A DNA stretch of 64,000 bases from Clostridiales bacterium (GCA_018374355.1 JAHAFI010000011.1:16530-80529); one strand, 5' to 3'; shown: positions 50,883-59,808, counted from the first letter of the stretch. Notes: generated by a model not told the origin, from the sequence alone. Made by a program: numbers and translations.

Positions 50883-51398
50883 ATGAGAAGAATTGCAAAA
50901 TTTCATAAAGTAAGCCGGGAACAGTTTTCAGAAAGCTGGAAGGATACCTTTGGAACAGAGAACCAGCAGGAAATCGATGCCATCTATGAAAGCATCCGTC
51001 TGCCGAGAAGGGCCACTGCAGGAAGCGCAGGATATGATTTCTTTACGCCGCTGGATGTAAAGCTGGAACCGGGGGAGACCGTGAAGATTCCAACGGGCAT
51101 CCGTGCCGAGATGGAAGAAGGATGGGTGCTGAAGCTCTATCCGAGAAGCGGACTGGGATTCAAATTCCGCCTGCAGTTAAATAATACGGTAGGAATTATC
51201 GACAGCGATTATTTTTACTCCGATAACGAAGGCCATATTTTTGTGAAAATCACCAATGACAGCAACGAGGGAAAAACCGTTGCACTGAAAGCCGGGGAAG
51301 GATTTGCTCAGGGAATTTTCTTAGAATACGGAATTACTGTGGACGACGAAGCCACAGAGAAACGAAACGGCGGATTCGGAAGCACTACAGGAAAATAA
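50883..51398 (+). CDS. dut: Deoxyuridine 5'-triphosphate nucleotidohydrolase (dUTPase)
   Basis: The 171-residue trimeric-type dUTPase hydrolyses dUTP to dUMP. The five motifs are visible: AGSAGYDFF, YPRSGLGFKF, GIIDSDYF, EGFAQGIF, and the C-terminal RNGGFGSTT. An N-terminal extension of about 45 residues precedes motif 1. AGGAGG sets the start at 50883. Together with nrdG it forms a two-gene deoxynucleotide unit. Confidence 0.93.
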   Translation: MRRIAKFHKVSREQFSESWKDTFGTENQQEIDAIYESIRLPRRATAGSAGYDFFTPLDVKLEPGETVKIPTGIRAEMEEGWVLKLYPRSGLGFKFRLQLNNTVGIIDSDYFYSDNEGHIFVKITNDSNEGKTVALKAGEGFAQGIFLEYGITVDDEATEKRNGGFGSTTGK

Positions 51399-51408
51399 GT
51401 CAGGAGAG

Positions 51409-51457
51409 CAGGAGAATATCCGGATGAAAAGACCGGGAGCATCTCCTGTTCTTTTTT
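51409..51457 (+). terminator. Terminator of dut
   Basis: CAGGAGA/TCTCCTG with inner CCGG/CCGG pairing, followed by TTCTTTTTT. Confidence 0.82.
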
Positions 51458-51498
51458 ACAGGAAACCAACAGGAACAAAGAATAGGAGAAAAGAAAGA

Positions 51499-52044
51499 AT
51501 GAGAAGTGAAAAAGAAACGCAGAATCTGATTCTGGAAACGGACAGATTATATCTTCGTGAAATGACGGACGAGGATTTTCCGTCACTGTGTAAAATGCTT
51601 CAGGACGAAAAAGTGATGTATGCTTATGAGCATGCGTTCAGCGACGAGGAGGCGTGGGAGTGGCTGAACCGTCAGAAATCCCGTTACGGGGAATACGGTT
51701 TCGGGCTATGGGCCGTGGTTCTGAAGGAGACGGGAGAGATGATCGGTCAATGCGGGCTGACTATGCAGGACTGTGAGGGACGGCAGGTGGTGGAAGTGGG
51801 ATATCTGTTCTGCCGGGATCACTGGCATCGGGGATATGCCATAGAAGCAGCATCCGCCTGCCGGGATTATGCCTTTCAGGTTTTAAAGGCAGAGGAAGTC
51901 TATTCTATTATAAGAGATACGAATCTGGCCTCTCAGCGGGTAGCAGAAAGAAATGGAATGAAGGTTCAGGGAAGTTTCGTGAAACACTATTATCATATGG
52001 ACATGCCTCACCTTGTTTACTGTGTAAAAAAATCGGAAATGTAA
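51499..52044 (+). CDS. GNAT-family N-acetyltransferase (RimJ/RimL type)
   Basis: The 181-residue acetyltransferase has LETDRLYLREM at its N terminus, a GQCGL strand and the acetyl-CoA loop CRDHWHRGYAIEAA, with NLASQRVAERNGM near the C terminus. The acceptor is unknown (protein N terminus or a small amine). The start at 51499 is supported by AGGAG and because upstream in-frame codons fall in the dut terminator. Confidence 0.87.
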   Translation: MRSEKETQNLILETDRLYLREMTDEDFPSLCKMLQDEKVMYAYEHAFSDEEAWEWLNRQKSRYGEYGFGLWAVVLKETGEMIGQCGLTMQDCEGRQVVEVGYLFCRDHWHRGYAIEAASACRDYAFQVLKAEEVYSIIRDTNLASQRVAERNGMKVQGSFVKHYYHMDMPHLVYCVKKSEM

Positions 52045-52075
52045 AAAAAGCTGTCATATTGGCAGCTTTTTTTTA
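52045..52075 (+). terminator. Terminator of the GNAT gene
   Basis: AAAAAAGCTG/CAGCTTTTTT with a 9-nt loop and a T-rich tail. Confidence 0.85.
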
Positions 52076-52082
52076 TTTTTAT

Positions 52083-52131
52083 TTAACATAAGCCTGCTTT
52101 TGGTTTTAACAGACGGTAACTATACTTAACG
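52083..52131 (+). promoter_or_regulatory. Pho-box-like repeats upstream of pstS
   Basis: TTAACA (52106), GTAACT (52116) and TTAACG (52126) recur every 10 bp, with another TTAACA at 52083. PhoB/PhoP boxes are direct repeats of TTAACA-like or CTGTCA-like words at 10-11 bp. Phosphate-starvation control of the pst operon is therefore likely. phoPR is not in the window. Confidence 0.55.
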
Positions 52132-52240
52132 GTGTCATGAGGCAAGAGAACAAAGAGCCCATGAAACAGAGAGGCAGTCAGGCTGCCGCTTCAGAAGGTA
52201 TGTTTACAGGAACATACACATTTAAGGAGGAAAAAATATT

Positions 52241-53206
52241 ATGAAAAAAAGATGGTTGACAATTGGAACTGCACTGATGGTATCTGCAATGATGCTGGCT
52301 GGATGCGGTGAAAAAGCAGAGGATACAACAACAGACACTACACAGGAATCCGGAAGCACAACAGAAGCTGCTTCAACAGAAGAGGCAACACCGGAAGCAG
52401 AAGAGGAGACAACCGGAGGAAGCTTTGAAGGAATGATCAATCCGGTTTCCCGTGAAGAAGGTTCAGGAACAAGAGGGGCATTCATTGAGCTGTTTGGTAT
52501 CGAGACCAAAGACGCTGACGGAAACAAAATCGACAACACAACAGAACTGGCAGAAATCACAAACAGCACTTCTGTTATGATGACAACCGTACAGGGAAAT
52601 GAATATGCGATCGGTTATGTGTCCATGGGATCCCTGAATGACGATGTAAAAGCTCTGAACATTGACGGAGCAGAAGCAACTGTAGACAACATCAAGAGCG
52701 GAACTTACAAAGTTTCCCGTCCGTTCAATATCGTAACAAAAGAAGGACTGAGCGAAGTCGCTGCAGATTTTGTAAAATATATCATGAGTGAAGACGGACA
52801 GGCAGTAGTAGAAGAAAACGGCTGCATCAGTCAGGGAAATGAAGGCGCTTACGAAGCAGCAGGTCTTTCCGGAAAAATCACAGTAGCAGGTTCCTCTTCT
52901 GTAACTCCGGTTATGGAGAAACTGAAAGAAGCATACGTTGCCCTGAACCCGGATGTAGAAATCGAAGTACAGCAGAATGACTCTACAACAGGTGTAACCT
53001 CTACAATCGAAGGTGTATGTGATATCGGTATGGCATCCAGAGAACTGAAAGACAGTGAAACAGCAGAAGGTGTGACCGGAACAGCTATTGCACTGGACGG
53101 AATTGCAGTTATCGTAAATAAAGCAAATCCGATTTCCGATATGACCGTTGATCAGGTATGCTCCATCTTCACAGGCGAAACTCAGGATTGGGCAGACGTA
53201 CAGTAA
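52241..53206 (+). CDS. pstS: Phosphate-binding lipoprotein PstS, circularly permuted form
   Basis: The 321-residue lipoprotein (lipobox LAGC, Cys22) has a Thr/Glu-rich linker (24-60), then phosphate-binding lobes in reversed order. SREEGSGTRGAF, IGYVSMGSL and SRPFNIVTK, normally the second half of PstS, come first (about 65-210). GKITVAGSSSVTPVME, MASRELKDSE and DGIAVIVNKANPISD, normally the first half, come second (about 212-321). No frameshift is involved. Similar permuted PstS proteins occur in clostridia as far as I recall. AAGGAGG precedes the ATG. Confidence 0.9.
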   Translation: MKKRWLTIGTALMVSAMMLAGCGEKAEDTTTDTTQESGSTTEAASTEEATPEAEEETTGGSFEGMINPVSREEGSGTRGAFIELFGIETKDADGNKIDNTTELAEITNSTSVMMTTVQGNEYAIGYVSMGSLNDDVKALNIDGAEATVDNIKSGTYKVSRPFNIVTKEGLSEVAADFVKYIMSEDGQAVVEENGCISQGNEGAYEAAGLSGKITVAGSSSVTPVMEKLKEAYVALNPDVEIEVQQNDSTTGVTSTIEGVCDIGMASRELKDSETAEGVTGTAIALDGIAVIVNKANPISDMTVDQVCSIFTGETQDWADVQ

Positions 53207-53230
53207 TCTATAGAAAACAGGTAAATGAAG

Positions 53231-53260
53231 GGATTCCATGAGTTTTCATGGAATTCTTTT
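53231..53260 (+). terminator. Attenuating hairpin between pstS and pstC
   Basis: ATTCCATGA/TCATGGAAT with a 4-nt loop is followed by TTCTTTT. It probably lets pstS be expressed above the permease genes. Confidence 0.72.
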
Positions 53261-53272
53261 ATGGGAGGAAGC

Positions 53273-54118
53273 ATGAAAGAAGCAAAAGAATTGATCATGA
53301 AGATCGTATTTCTTCTGGCAGCCTGTGTATCCATTCTGGCGGTAATACTGATCTGCGTATTTATGTTCGCAAATGGTATTCCGGCAATGGGAGAAATAGG
53401 AGTGTTCAACTTTCTGCTGGGAGAACGTTGGAAACCGATGAATAATATTTTCGGTATTCTGCCGATGATTGTGGGAAGTATTTATGTAACAGTGGGAGCA
53501 ATCATCATCGGTGTTCCCATTGGTTTTTTCGCTGCCGTATATATGGCAAAATTCTGCAATCCAAAAGTGTACAAAGTCATCAAACCCGCAGTGGAGCTGA
53601 TGGCGGGTATTCCCTCTATCGTATACGGATTTTTCGGACTGGTTGTGATCGTTCCGATCATGCAGAAGATTCTGGGGAACGGTAAAAATGTTCTGACAGC
53701 ATCGATTCTTCTGGGAATCATGATTCTGCCCACGATCATCGGAGTGGCAGAGAGCAGTATCCGCGCCGTACCGGAATCTTACTATGAAGGTGCTCTTGCA
53801 CTGGGAGCAACATCGGAGAGAAGTGTATTTACCGCGGTGATTCCGGGTGCGAAATCAGGAATTCTTGCAGGAGTGGTTCTGGGTATCGGAAGGGCGGTTG
53901 GAGAAACTATGGCTGTTATCATGGTAGCCGGAAATCAGCCGGTGATCCCCACCAGCCTGAAAGTGGGCGTTCGTACACTGACCTCCAATATTGTCATGGA
54001 GATGGGATATGCGGCCGACCTGCACAGAGAGGCTCTGATCGCTACAGCCGTTGTTTTGTTTGTATTGATTCTGTTGATTAATATGTGCTGTTCAGCGCTG
54101 AAAAGGAGGAGTATGTGA
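53273..54118 (+). CDS. pstC: Phosphate ABC transporter permease PstC
   Basis: The 281-residue permease has six spans and the BPD_transp_1 EAA loop (YYEGALALGATSERSVFTAV). GIPSIVYGFFG is the PstC/PstA family motif. GGAGG five nt upstream sets the start at 53273. Its stop overlaps the pstA start (TGATG). Confidence 0.93.
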   Translation: MKEAKELIMKIVFLLAACVSILAVILICVFMFANGIPAMGEIGVFNFLLGERWKPMNNIFGILPMIVGSIYVTVGAIIIGVPIGFFAAVYMAKFCNPKVYKVIKPAVELMAGIPSIVYGFFGLVVIVPIMQKILGNGKNVLTASILLGIMILPTIIGVAESSIRAVPESYYEGALALGATSERSVFTAVIPGAKSGILAGVVLGIGRAVGETMAVIMVAGNQPVIPTSLKVGVRTLTSNIVMEMGYAADLHREALIATAVVLFVLILLINMCCSALKRRSM

Positions 54119-54969
54119 TGAGTTCATGGAAAACACGCATGGAAGTTTACCAGCAGCATCCGGGATCATTGATCCTCCGCCTTTTGATGGTGCTGGCTTC
54201 GTTTCTGACTGTGGGTATCACGGTCTGCATTGTAGGTTATATTTTAATAAAAGGAATTCCCAATATTACCCCGGAATTATTTGCATGGGAGTATAATACG
54301 GAAAATGTTTCCATGATGCCGGCAATTATCAATACCATTCTTATGGTACTGCTGGTATTGGTTTTTGCAGTGCCCATTGGCGTGGGAGCAGCCATTTATC
54401 TGGTGGAATATGCAAAAAGAGGAAATAAACTGGTAAGTCTTGTTCGGATTACAGCGGAGACTCTTTCCGGTATTCCTTCTATTGTATATGGTCTGTTTGG
54501 TTATCTGTTTTTTGCAGTGTTTCTGGAATGGGGATATTCATTTCTGGGTGGTACTCTGACACTGGCAATTATGATTCTGCCTCTGATTCTCAGAACCACG
54601 GAGGAAGCGCTGAAATCCGTTCCCGATGCTTTTCGTGAGGGAAGTTTCGGCCTCGGTGCAGGAAGACTGCGTACAATTTTTAGAATTATTCTTCCCTCTG
54701 CAATACCGGGAATCGTATCCGGCATTATTTTGGGAATCGGCAGGATTGTGGGCGAGACAGCCGCACTTATGTACACGGCAGGTACCATTGCAAAGATACC
54801 GGGAAGCCTGATGGATTCAGGAAGAACACTTTCCGTACATATGTATGCACTGCTGTCGGAAGGATTGTATATGGAACAGGCTTACGCCGCCGCGGTAGTT
54901 TTATTAGTGGTGGTTCTGATCATCAACGCATGTTCTTCATGGATTGCGAAAAAATTGACGAAAGGGTAA
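54118..54969 (+). CDS. pstA: Phosphate ABC transporter permease PstA
   Basis: The 283-residue permease has six spans, GIPSIVYGLFG, and the coupling loop FREGSFGLGAGRLRTIFRI. The ATG at 54118 overlaps the pstC stop; AAAGGAGG lies nine nt upstream. Pairs with PstC to form the channel. Confidence 0.93.
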   Translation: MSSWKTRMEVYQQHPGSLILRLLMVLASFLTVGITVCIVGYILIKGIPNITPELFAWEYNTENVSMMPAIINTILMVLLVLVFAVPIGVGAAIYLVEYAKRGNKLVSLVRITAETLSGIPSIVYGLFGYLFFAVFLEWGYSFLGGTLTLAIMILPLILRTTEEALKSVPDAFREGSFGLGAGRLRTIFRIILPSAIPGIVSGIILGIGRIVGETAALMYTAGTIAKIPGSLMDSGRTLSVHMYALLSEGLYMEQAYAAAVVLLVVVLIINACSSWIAKKLTKG

Positions 54970-54973
54970 CGTG

Positions 54974-55723
54974 ATGGATAAATTTACGATTAAAGATATG
55001 AACTTATTTTATGGAGATTTTCATGCTTTAAAGAATATTTCCATGAATATTCCGGAAAAGGAAATTACTGCATTTATCGGTCCTTCCGGCTGCGGAAAAT
55101 CTACGCTTTTAAAATCCCTGAACCGTATGAACGATCTGGTGGAAGGATGTAAGATTACCGGTTCCATGCGGTTGGGAGATGAAGAAATCAACCAGATAAA
55201 AAATGTGACCCTGCTGAGAAAACGGGTGGGAATGGTATTTCAGAAGCCGAATCCCTTTCCTATGAGCATCTATGACAATATTGCTTACGGACCCAGAACC
55301 CATGGAATCCACAAAAAGAGTGAACTGGATGATATTGTGGAGGACTCTTTGAAGAAAGCGGCAATCTGGGAGGAGACAAAGGATCGCCTGAAAAAGAGTG
55401 CGCTGGGTATGTCCGGCGGACAGCAGCAGAGACTTTGTATCGCAAGAGCGCTGGCTGTACAGCCGGAGGTTCTTCTGATGGACGAGCCTACCAGTGCGCT
55501 GGATCCGATTTCAACCACGAAGATTGAAGATTTGGTTCTGGAACTGAAAAAACAGTATACGATTGTCATCGTTACACATAATATGCAGCAGGCTGCCAGA
55601 ATTTCAGATAAGACTGCATTTTTCCTTTTGGGAGAGATGGTGGAAATGGGCGGCACGGAGAAATTATTCTCCATGCCGGGAGACGCCAGAACAGAAGATT
55701 ATATCACGGGGAGGTTTGGCTGA
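54974..55723 (+). CDS. pstB: Phosphate ABC transporter ATP-binding protein PstB
   Basis: The 249-residue ATPase has Walker A GPSGCGKST, signature MSGGQQQRLCIARAL, Walker B VLLMDEPTSALDP, and the PstB-typical FQKPNPFPMSIYDNIAYG. A GTG three bases upstream (54971) is an alternative start; AAAGGG fits the ATG at 54974 better. Its stop overlaps the phoU start. Confidence 0.95.
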   Translation: MDKFTIKDMNLFYGDFHALKNISMNIPEKEITAFIGPSGCGKSTLLKSLNRMNDLVEGCKITGSMRLGDEEINQIKNVTLLRKRVGMVFQKPNPFPMSIYDNIAYGPRTHGIHKKSELDDIVEDSLKKAAIWEETKDRLKKSALGMSGGQQQRLCIARALAVQPEVLLMDEPTSALDPISTTKIEDLVLELKKQYTIVIVTHNMQQAARISDKTAFFLLGEMVEMGGTEKLFSMPGDARTEDYITGRFG

Positions 55724-56361
55724 TGTCAAGAGAAGTTTATCAGGAGCAGCTGCGTAAGCTGAACGGAGAACTGATTGAGATGGGTGACTTGTGTGAACAG
55801 GCCATGTCACTGGTTATGAAGGCACTGCGGGAAAAGGATGAGGAAGTTGCTGCCGGAGTGCATAAAATCGAGGAAGAAATTGACCAGAAGGAACGGGATA
55901 TCGAAGCTATGTGTATGCAGCTTCTGCTCCGCCAGCAGCCGGTAGCAGGTGATCTGCGTGAAATTTCTGCGGCTCTTCGTATGATCGCGGATATGGAAAG
56001 AATCGGAGACCAGACAGTTGATATTGCGGATATCACCAGAGTGTTTACGGATTTCCAGTTGGAAGTACATCCTTCCGTTTTTGAAATGGGGAAAAAAGTT
56101 TCCAAAATGGTAAATGACAGTGTCAATGCTTTTGTCCGCAGGGATGAGAAGCTGGCCCGTCAGGTAATCGCAGCGGATGATGAGATTGACCGCCTGTTCG
56201 TAAAGGTAAAGGACGAGCTGGTTGCAGGAATCCGGGCAAATAAGGTGTATAATGGAAATGAATTGGATATTTTGATGGTTGTGAAATATCTGGAGAGAAT
56301 CGGGGATCATGCGACGAATCTGGGCGAGTGGGTTGTGTATTCCATTCGGGGTGAGAAATAG
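55723..56361 (+). CDS. phoU: Phosphate transport regulator PhoU
   Basis: The 212-residue all-helical protein has two PhoU repeats, each with the metal-binding E-x-x-x-D pattern (MIADMERIGDQTVDIAD and VVKYLERIGDHATNLGEW). It links Pst activity to PhoR signalling and stops excess phosphate uptake. Last gene of the pst operon. Confidence 0.94.
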   Translation: MSREVYQEQLRKLNGELIEMGDLCEQAMSLVMKALREKDEEVAAGVHKIEEEIDQKERDIEAMCMQLLLRQQPVAGDLREISAALRMIADMERIGDQTVDIADITRVFTDFQLEVHPSVFEMGKKVSKMVNDSVNAFVRRDEKLARQVIAADDEIDRLFVKVKDELVAGIRANKVYNGNELDILMVVKYLERIGDHATNLGEWVVYSIRGEK

Positions 56362-56366
56362 GAAAT

Positions 56367-56402
56367 AAAAAAGAATCCTGCGTGTGAGGATTCTTTTTTA
56401 TT
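56367..56402. terminator. Bidirectional terminator between phoU and the DUF1292 gene
   Basis: AAAAAAGAATCC/GGATTCTTTTTT with an 8-nt loop. T tracts flank it in both directions, and it lies between convergent genes. Confidence 0.9.
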
Positions 56403-56404
56403 TC

Positions 56405-56773
56405 CTATAATTCTTCAGCGTCCACGATCTCGTCATATTCTGCGCTGTCCAGCAGTTCATCGAATGCGTCGGCAGCAAGGTCATACTCGTCGTCATCCAG
56501 AATATTTTCAAGAACCGGCTGCTCTCCATCAGCCTGAGAGAAGCGGTACAGGAATACTTCGCCGTCCTGATTTTCCCCGTTTTCATCAAGAGGAAGAAGG
56601 GCAATGTATTTGTGGTCTCCGGCAGGGTAGATGGTCAGAACTGCACATTCCAGTTCGGTGTCATCATCTAAGGTCAGGGTTACTGTTGCGTTTGGATTGG
56701 AAAAATCCATGCTGCAGTCGGATTCACAGCCTTCGCAGCTTCCGTTGCAGCTTCCGTTTTCGATATCGCTCAT
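56405..56773 (-). CDS. DUF1292 (YrzB-like) protein with Cys-rich N terminus
   Basis: The 122-residue acidic protein has the DUF1292 core from about residue 28 (VTLTLDDDTELECAVLTIYP; YIALLPL; EVFLYRF) and ends in an Asp/Glu-rich tail. Before the core is a CNGSCEGCESDC segment with four cysteines in 12 residues, possibly a metal site, not part of the usual B. subtilis YrzB. Function is unknown for the family. It is monocistronic and convergent with phoU. Confidence 0.82.
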   Translation of the reverse strand: MSDIENGSCNGSCEGCESDCSMDFSNPNATVTLTLDDDTELECAVLTIYPAGDHKYIALLPLDENGENQDGEVFLYRFSQADGEQPVLENILDDDEYDLAADAFDELLDSAEYDEIVDAEEL

Positions 56774-56967
56774 GATAAAGTCCTCATTCTTTCTTAAAAT
56801 AAATTAGGGATTACCTGTATTCCGGCAGTTGAAAGATGTCGGAATCTATGTATACTTTACCAGATGCAGGGAAGAAAATCAACGGAGAGGAGAGAAATTT
56901 TTGATAAATATGGAAGGGGAATGGACAGCAACATTTTACAGTTTTATCAAAACAAAGCGATTAACTA

Positions 56968-56996
56968 TTGACGGGAGGAACATGTAGTTTTATACT
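56968..56996 (+). promoter_or_regulatory. Promoter of ilvE
   Basis: TTGACG (56968-56973), 17-bp spacer and TATACT (56991-56996), leaving a leader of about 55 nt. Confidence 0.82.
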
Positions 56997-57057
56997 AAAG
57001 TCATGTTTTCAGAGCAGACAGGCTCTAAACGGATTTTGAATGAGCAGGAGGAGACAG

Positions 57058-58125
57058 ATGATGGATATCAAATTTATAAAAAGAGAAGAACTTCAGGAAA
57101 AACCGGATCAGACCAAACTTGGGTTCGGCAAATATTTTACGGATTATATGTTTGTTATGGACTATGATGAAGAAATTGGCTGGCATGACGCAACCATTAT
57201 GCCTTATGGTCCTCTTCCTATGACACCAGCGACGGTAGTGCTCCATTATGCACAGGAAACCTTCGAGGGTCTGAAGGCCTACAGAAGAGCTGACGGGGAG
57301 ATTCAGTTATTCCGTCCTGAGATGAATGCAAGACGTATGATTCGTTCCAATGAGCGTCTGTGTATGGCGGCCATTCCGGAAGAAATGTTTATCGAGGCAG
57401 TGAATGAACTGGTAAAAGTGGAAAAAGACTGGGTTCCGTCTGAACCGGATACCTCTTTATATATTCGTCCGTTTGCATTTGCTACGGAATCTACACTGGG
57501 AGTACATCAGGCAAAAGCTTACAAGTTCGTGATTATTCTGTCCCCGGTAGGCGCATATTACGCAGAAGGACTGAATCCCGTAAAGATCATGGTAGAGGAT
57601 GAATATGTCCGTGCGGTAAAAGGCGGAACTGGTTTCGCAAAATGCGGAGGAAACTACGCAGGTTCCATTATCGGACAGGTAAAAGCAGAGAAAGCCGGCT
57701 GTGCACAAGTACTGTGGCTGGATGGAGAAACACGGACCTATGTGGAAGAGGTAGGCTCTATGAACATTATGTTCAAGATTGACGGAGAAATCTACACAGC
57801 GCCGATCGAGGGAACAGTACTTCCCGGCGTAACCCGTGATTCCATTATTCATATCCTGAAGGACTGGGGCTACAAGGTAAATGAGACAAAACTGGCAATC
57901 ACCGATCTGATGCAGGCAGGAAGAGACGGAAAGCTGGAAGAAGTTTTCGGAACCGGAACAGCGGCAGTTATTTCTCCTGTGGGCGGTCTGGTTTACAAGG
58001 ATGAAGAACTGACCATCAACGATTTCCGGATTGGAGAACTGACCCAGAAATTATACGATTATCTGACAGGCATCCAGTGGGGAAAAGAAGAAGATAAATA
58101 CGGCTGGACAAGAGTGGTAAAATAA
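57058..58125 (+). CDS. ilvE: Branched-chain amino acid aminotransferase
   Basis: The 355-residue class IV PLP aminotransferase interconverts Val, Leu and Ile with their 2-oxo acids. The PLP lysine is Lys195 in FAKCGGNYAGS. EVGSMN, PGVTRDSI and the GTGTAAVISPVG motif are typical of the eukaryote-like BCAT group. Two adjacent ATGs (57058, 57061) both lie behind AGGAGG. It is monocistronic between its promoter and a terminator. Confidence 0.93.
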   Translation: MMDIKFIKREELQEKPDQTKLGFGKYFTDYMFVMDYDEEIGWHDATIMPYGPLPMTPATVVLHYAQETFEGLKAYRRADGEIQLFRPEMNARRMIRSNERLCMAAIPEEMFIEAVNELVKVEKDWVPSEPDTSLYIRPFAFATESTLGVHQAKAYKFVIILSPVGAYYAEGLNPVKIMVEDEYVRAVKGGTGFAKCGGNYAGSIIGQVKAEKAGCAQVLWLDGETRTYVEEVGSMNIMFKIDGEIYTAPIEGTVLPGVTRDSIIHILKDWGYKVNETKLAITDLMQAGRDGKLEEVFGTGTAAVISPVGGLVYKDEELTINDFRIGELTQKLYDYLTGIQWGKEEDKYGWTRVVK

Positions 58126-58165
58126 TAGGTTTCATAGTTACAATAAGAGTAAGAGAAAGTGATAT

Positions 58166-58200
58166 GGCTGTTGCACAAATATTTGGGTAACAGCCTTTTT
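58166..58200 (+). terminator. Terminator of ilvE
   Basis: GGCTGTT/AACAGCC with a 16-nt loop, followed by TTTTT. Confidence 0.82.
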
Positions 58201-58253
58201 CGCGGACAGCAGCCGTGTTTCGGGGCGCTGCCGTAAAGGAGGCGAAAGGGAAA

Positions 58254-59768
58254 ATGAATCAGAACAGAACCCCATTGCTGGATGCGATTGTGGAGTACAC
58301 AAAGGAGCGTCCGGCATATTTTAAAATACCGGGACACCGCTATGAAAAAGGAATCAGTCCCCGGTGGAAACAATGGACCGGAGACGGTATTTTCCGGTTT
58401 GACCTGACGGAGGCAGAAGGGTTGGATGACCTGCACTGCCCGGAGGGTGTGATCAAAGAGGCGCAGGAGCTGGCAGCAGAGGTTTTTCAGGCACAGAAAA
58501 CATATTTTCTGGTAAACGGTACCACCTGTGGAAATGAAGCCATGGTCCTCACCTGCGCAGGGGAGGGGGAGAAAATCATGGTACCCCGCAATGCTCATAA
58601 GTCGGTGTTGATGGGCTTAATATTAAGCGGGGTCGAGCCGATTTATCTGATGCCCCGGATGGATGAAAAGACCGGGCTGTGCGGCTGCATTGCTCCGGAG
58701 GATGTGGAAGAGGGTTTTCGCAAACACCCGGACTGCAAAGGGGTATTTCTGGTCAGTCCCACCTACTATGGAGTATGCAGTGATATCAGAAAAATCAGTG
58801 AAATCTGTCACAGACACCACGGGATTTTAATGGTGGATGAGGCCCACGGAGGCCATCTCTATTTTGGAAAAGAAGGAAGCGCAGCGGGAATGCTTCCCAG
58901 AGGAGCCATCTTACAGGGAGCGGATATGTGCGCTCAGAGTATGCATAAAGTGACGGGGTCGCTGGGGCAGAGCTCTCTGCTCCATGTGGGGTCAGATCGG
59001 GTGGATATTGGAAAACTGGAGGGGAATCTTCATCTGGTACAGAGCACCAGCCCCTCCTATCTTTTGATGACCTCGCTGGATGCCGCACGGTATGAGCTGG
59101 CGCTCCACGGGGATGAAATGCTTGGGCGGACGCTGGATCTTTCCGAAAGAGCAAGAAAAAGGATCAACCAAATCCCGGGAATCCGGTGTTATGGACAGGA
59201 AATAGAAAGCGAGGCGGTATTTGAACTGGATACCACCCGCCTTGTGATTACGGCAGGTGAACTGGGAATTACGGGATTTGAGCTGGCAGACAGGCTGTAT
59301 GAGGAGTACCGGGTAGGGCTGGAGCTGGCGGATGAGAGAAATGCAGTGGCCATCGTTACTTACGCCAATGAATGGGAGGATTTGGAACGTCTGATAGCCG
59401 GACTTAAAGATATCAGCAGGAAAATGGAAAATTCCATGCCGGAGGAAACCCGCGTGATGAAAAATGAAAGGCATCCTGCGGCGCTGCAGAAAGAAGAGTG
59501 CCATGATATTCCTCCGGTTCCTGCGTACGTGCTCAGTCCAAGACAGGCGTATTTTTCTCCTAAGGAGACTGTCTCATGGGAGGAGGCGAAAGGGAAAATT
59601 GCCGGGGAAGCCCTGATTCCTTATCCACCGGGAATCCCGATTTTGAACCCGGGGGAGAGGGTCAGCGAAGAAGTCTGGGAATATATGGAGTGGTACCGCC
59701 GCAAAAAATTACATTTTCACGGTCCATCCGACACCAGCCTGAAAACATTCCGTATAATTCCTGAATAG
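58254..59768 (+). CDS. Orn/Lys/Arg decarboxylase (class I fold, SpeA/YaaO group)
   Basis: The 504-residue PLP decarboxylase has TPLLDAI..FKIPGH at the N terminus, NGTTCGNEAM, the DEAHGGHL motif and PLP lysine Lys232 in SMHKVTGSLGQ. The C-terminal small domain includes YPPGIPIL. This is the Gram-positive SpeA-like group without the N-terminal wing domain; arginine to agmatine is the likeliest reaction, but lysine cannot be excluded. AGGAGG sets the start at 58254. No other polyamine genes are adjacent. Confidence 0.88.
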   Translation: MNQNRTPLLDAIVEYTKERPAYFKIPGHRYEKGISPRWKQWTGDGIFRFDLTEAEGLDDLHCPEGVIKEAQELAAEVFQAQKTYFLVNGTTCGNEAMVLTCAGEGEKIMVPRNAHKSVLMGLILSGVEPIYLMPRMDEKTGLCGCIAPEDVEEGFRKHPDCKGVFLVSPTYYGVCSDIRKISEICHRHHGILMVDEAHGGHLYFGKEGSAAGMLPRGAILQGADMCAQSMHKVTGSLGQSSLLHVGSDRVDIGKLEGNLHLVQSTSPSYLLMTSLDAARYELALHGDEMLGRTLDLSERARKRINQIPGIRCYGQEIESEAVFELDTTRLVITAGELGITGFELADRLYEEYRVGLELADERNAVAIVTYANEWEDLERLIAGLKDISRKMENSMPEETRVMKNERHPAALQKEECHDIPPVPAYVLSPRQAYFSPKETVSWEEAKGKIAGEALIPYPPGIPILNPGERVSEEVWEYMEWYRRKKLHFHGPSDTSLKTFRIIPE

Positions 59769-59794
59769 TCCTGTCCGAAGTGAGGGAAGTATGA

Positions 59795-59808
59795 TATAAT
59801 TCTATAAT
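59795..59808 (+). promoter_or_regulatory. -10 elements upstream of exoA
   Basis: TATAAT occurs at 59795-59800 and again at 59803-59808. -35 matches are poor. The elements overlap a possible upstream ATG (59807), favouring the exoA start at 59849. Confidence 0.45.

Noticed and set aside
52241..53206. Frameshift or domain loss in pstS
   Set aside because: Both PstS lobes are present in one intact frame; the unusual order is a permutation, not damage.
59751..59780. Fourth MITE end (TTCCTGAATAGTCC resembles the terminal repeat)
   Set aside because: It lies across the decarboxylase stop codon, has no partner end, palindrome or duplication; the match is probably chance.
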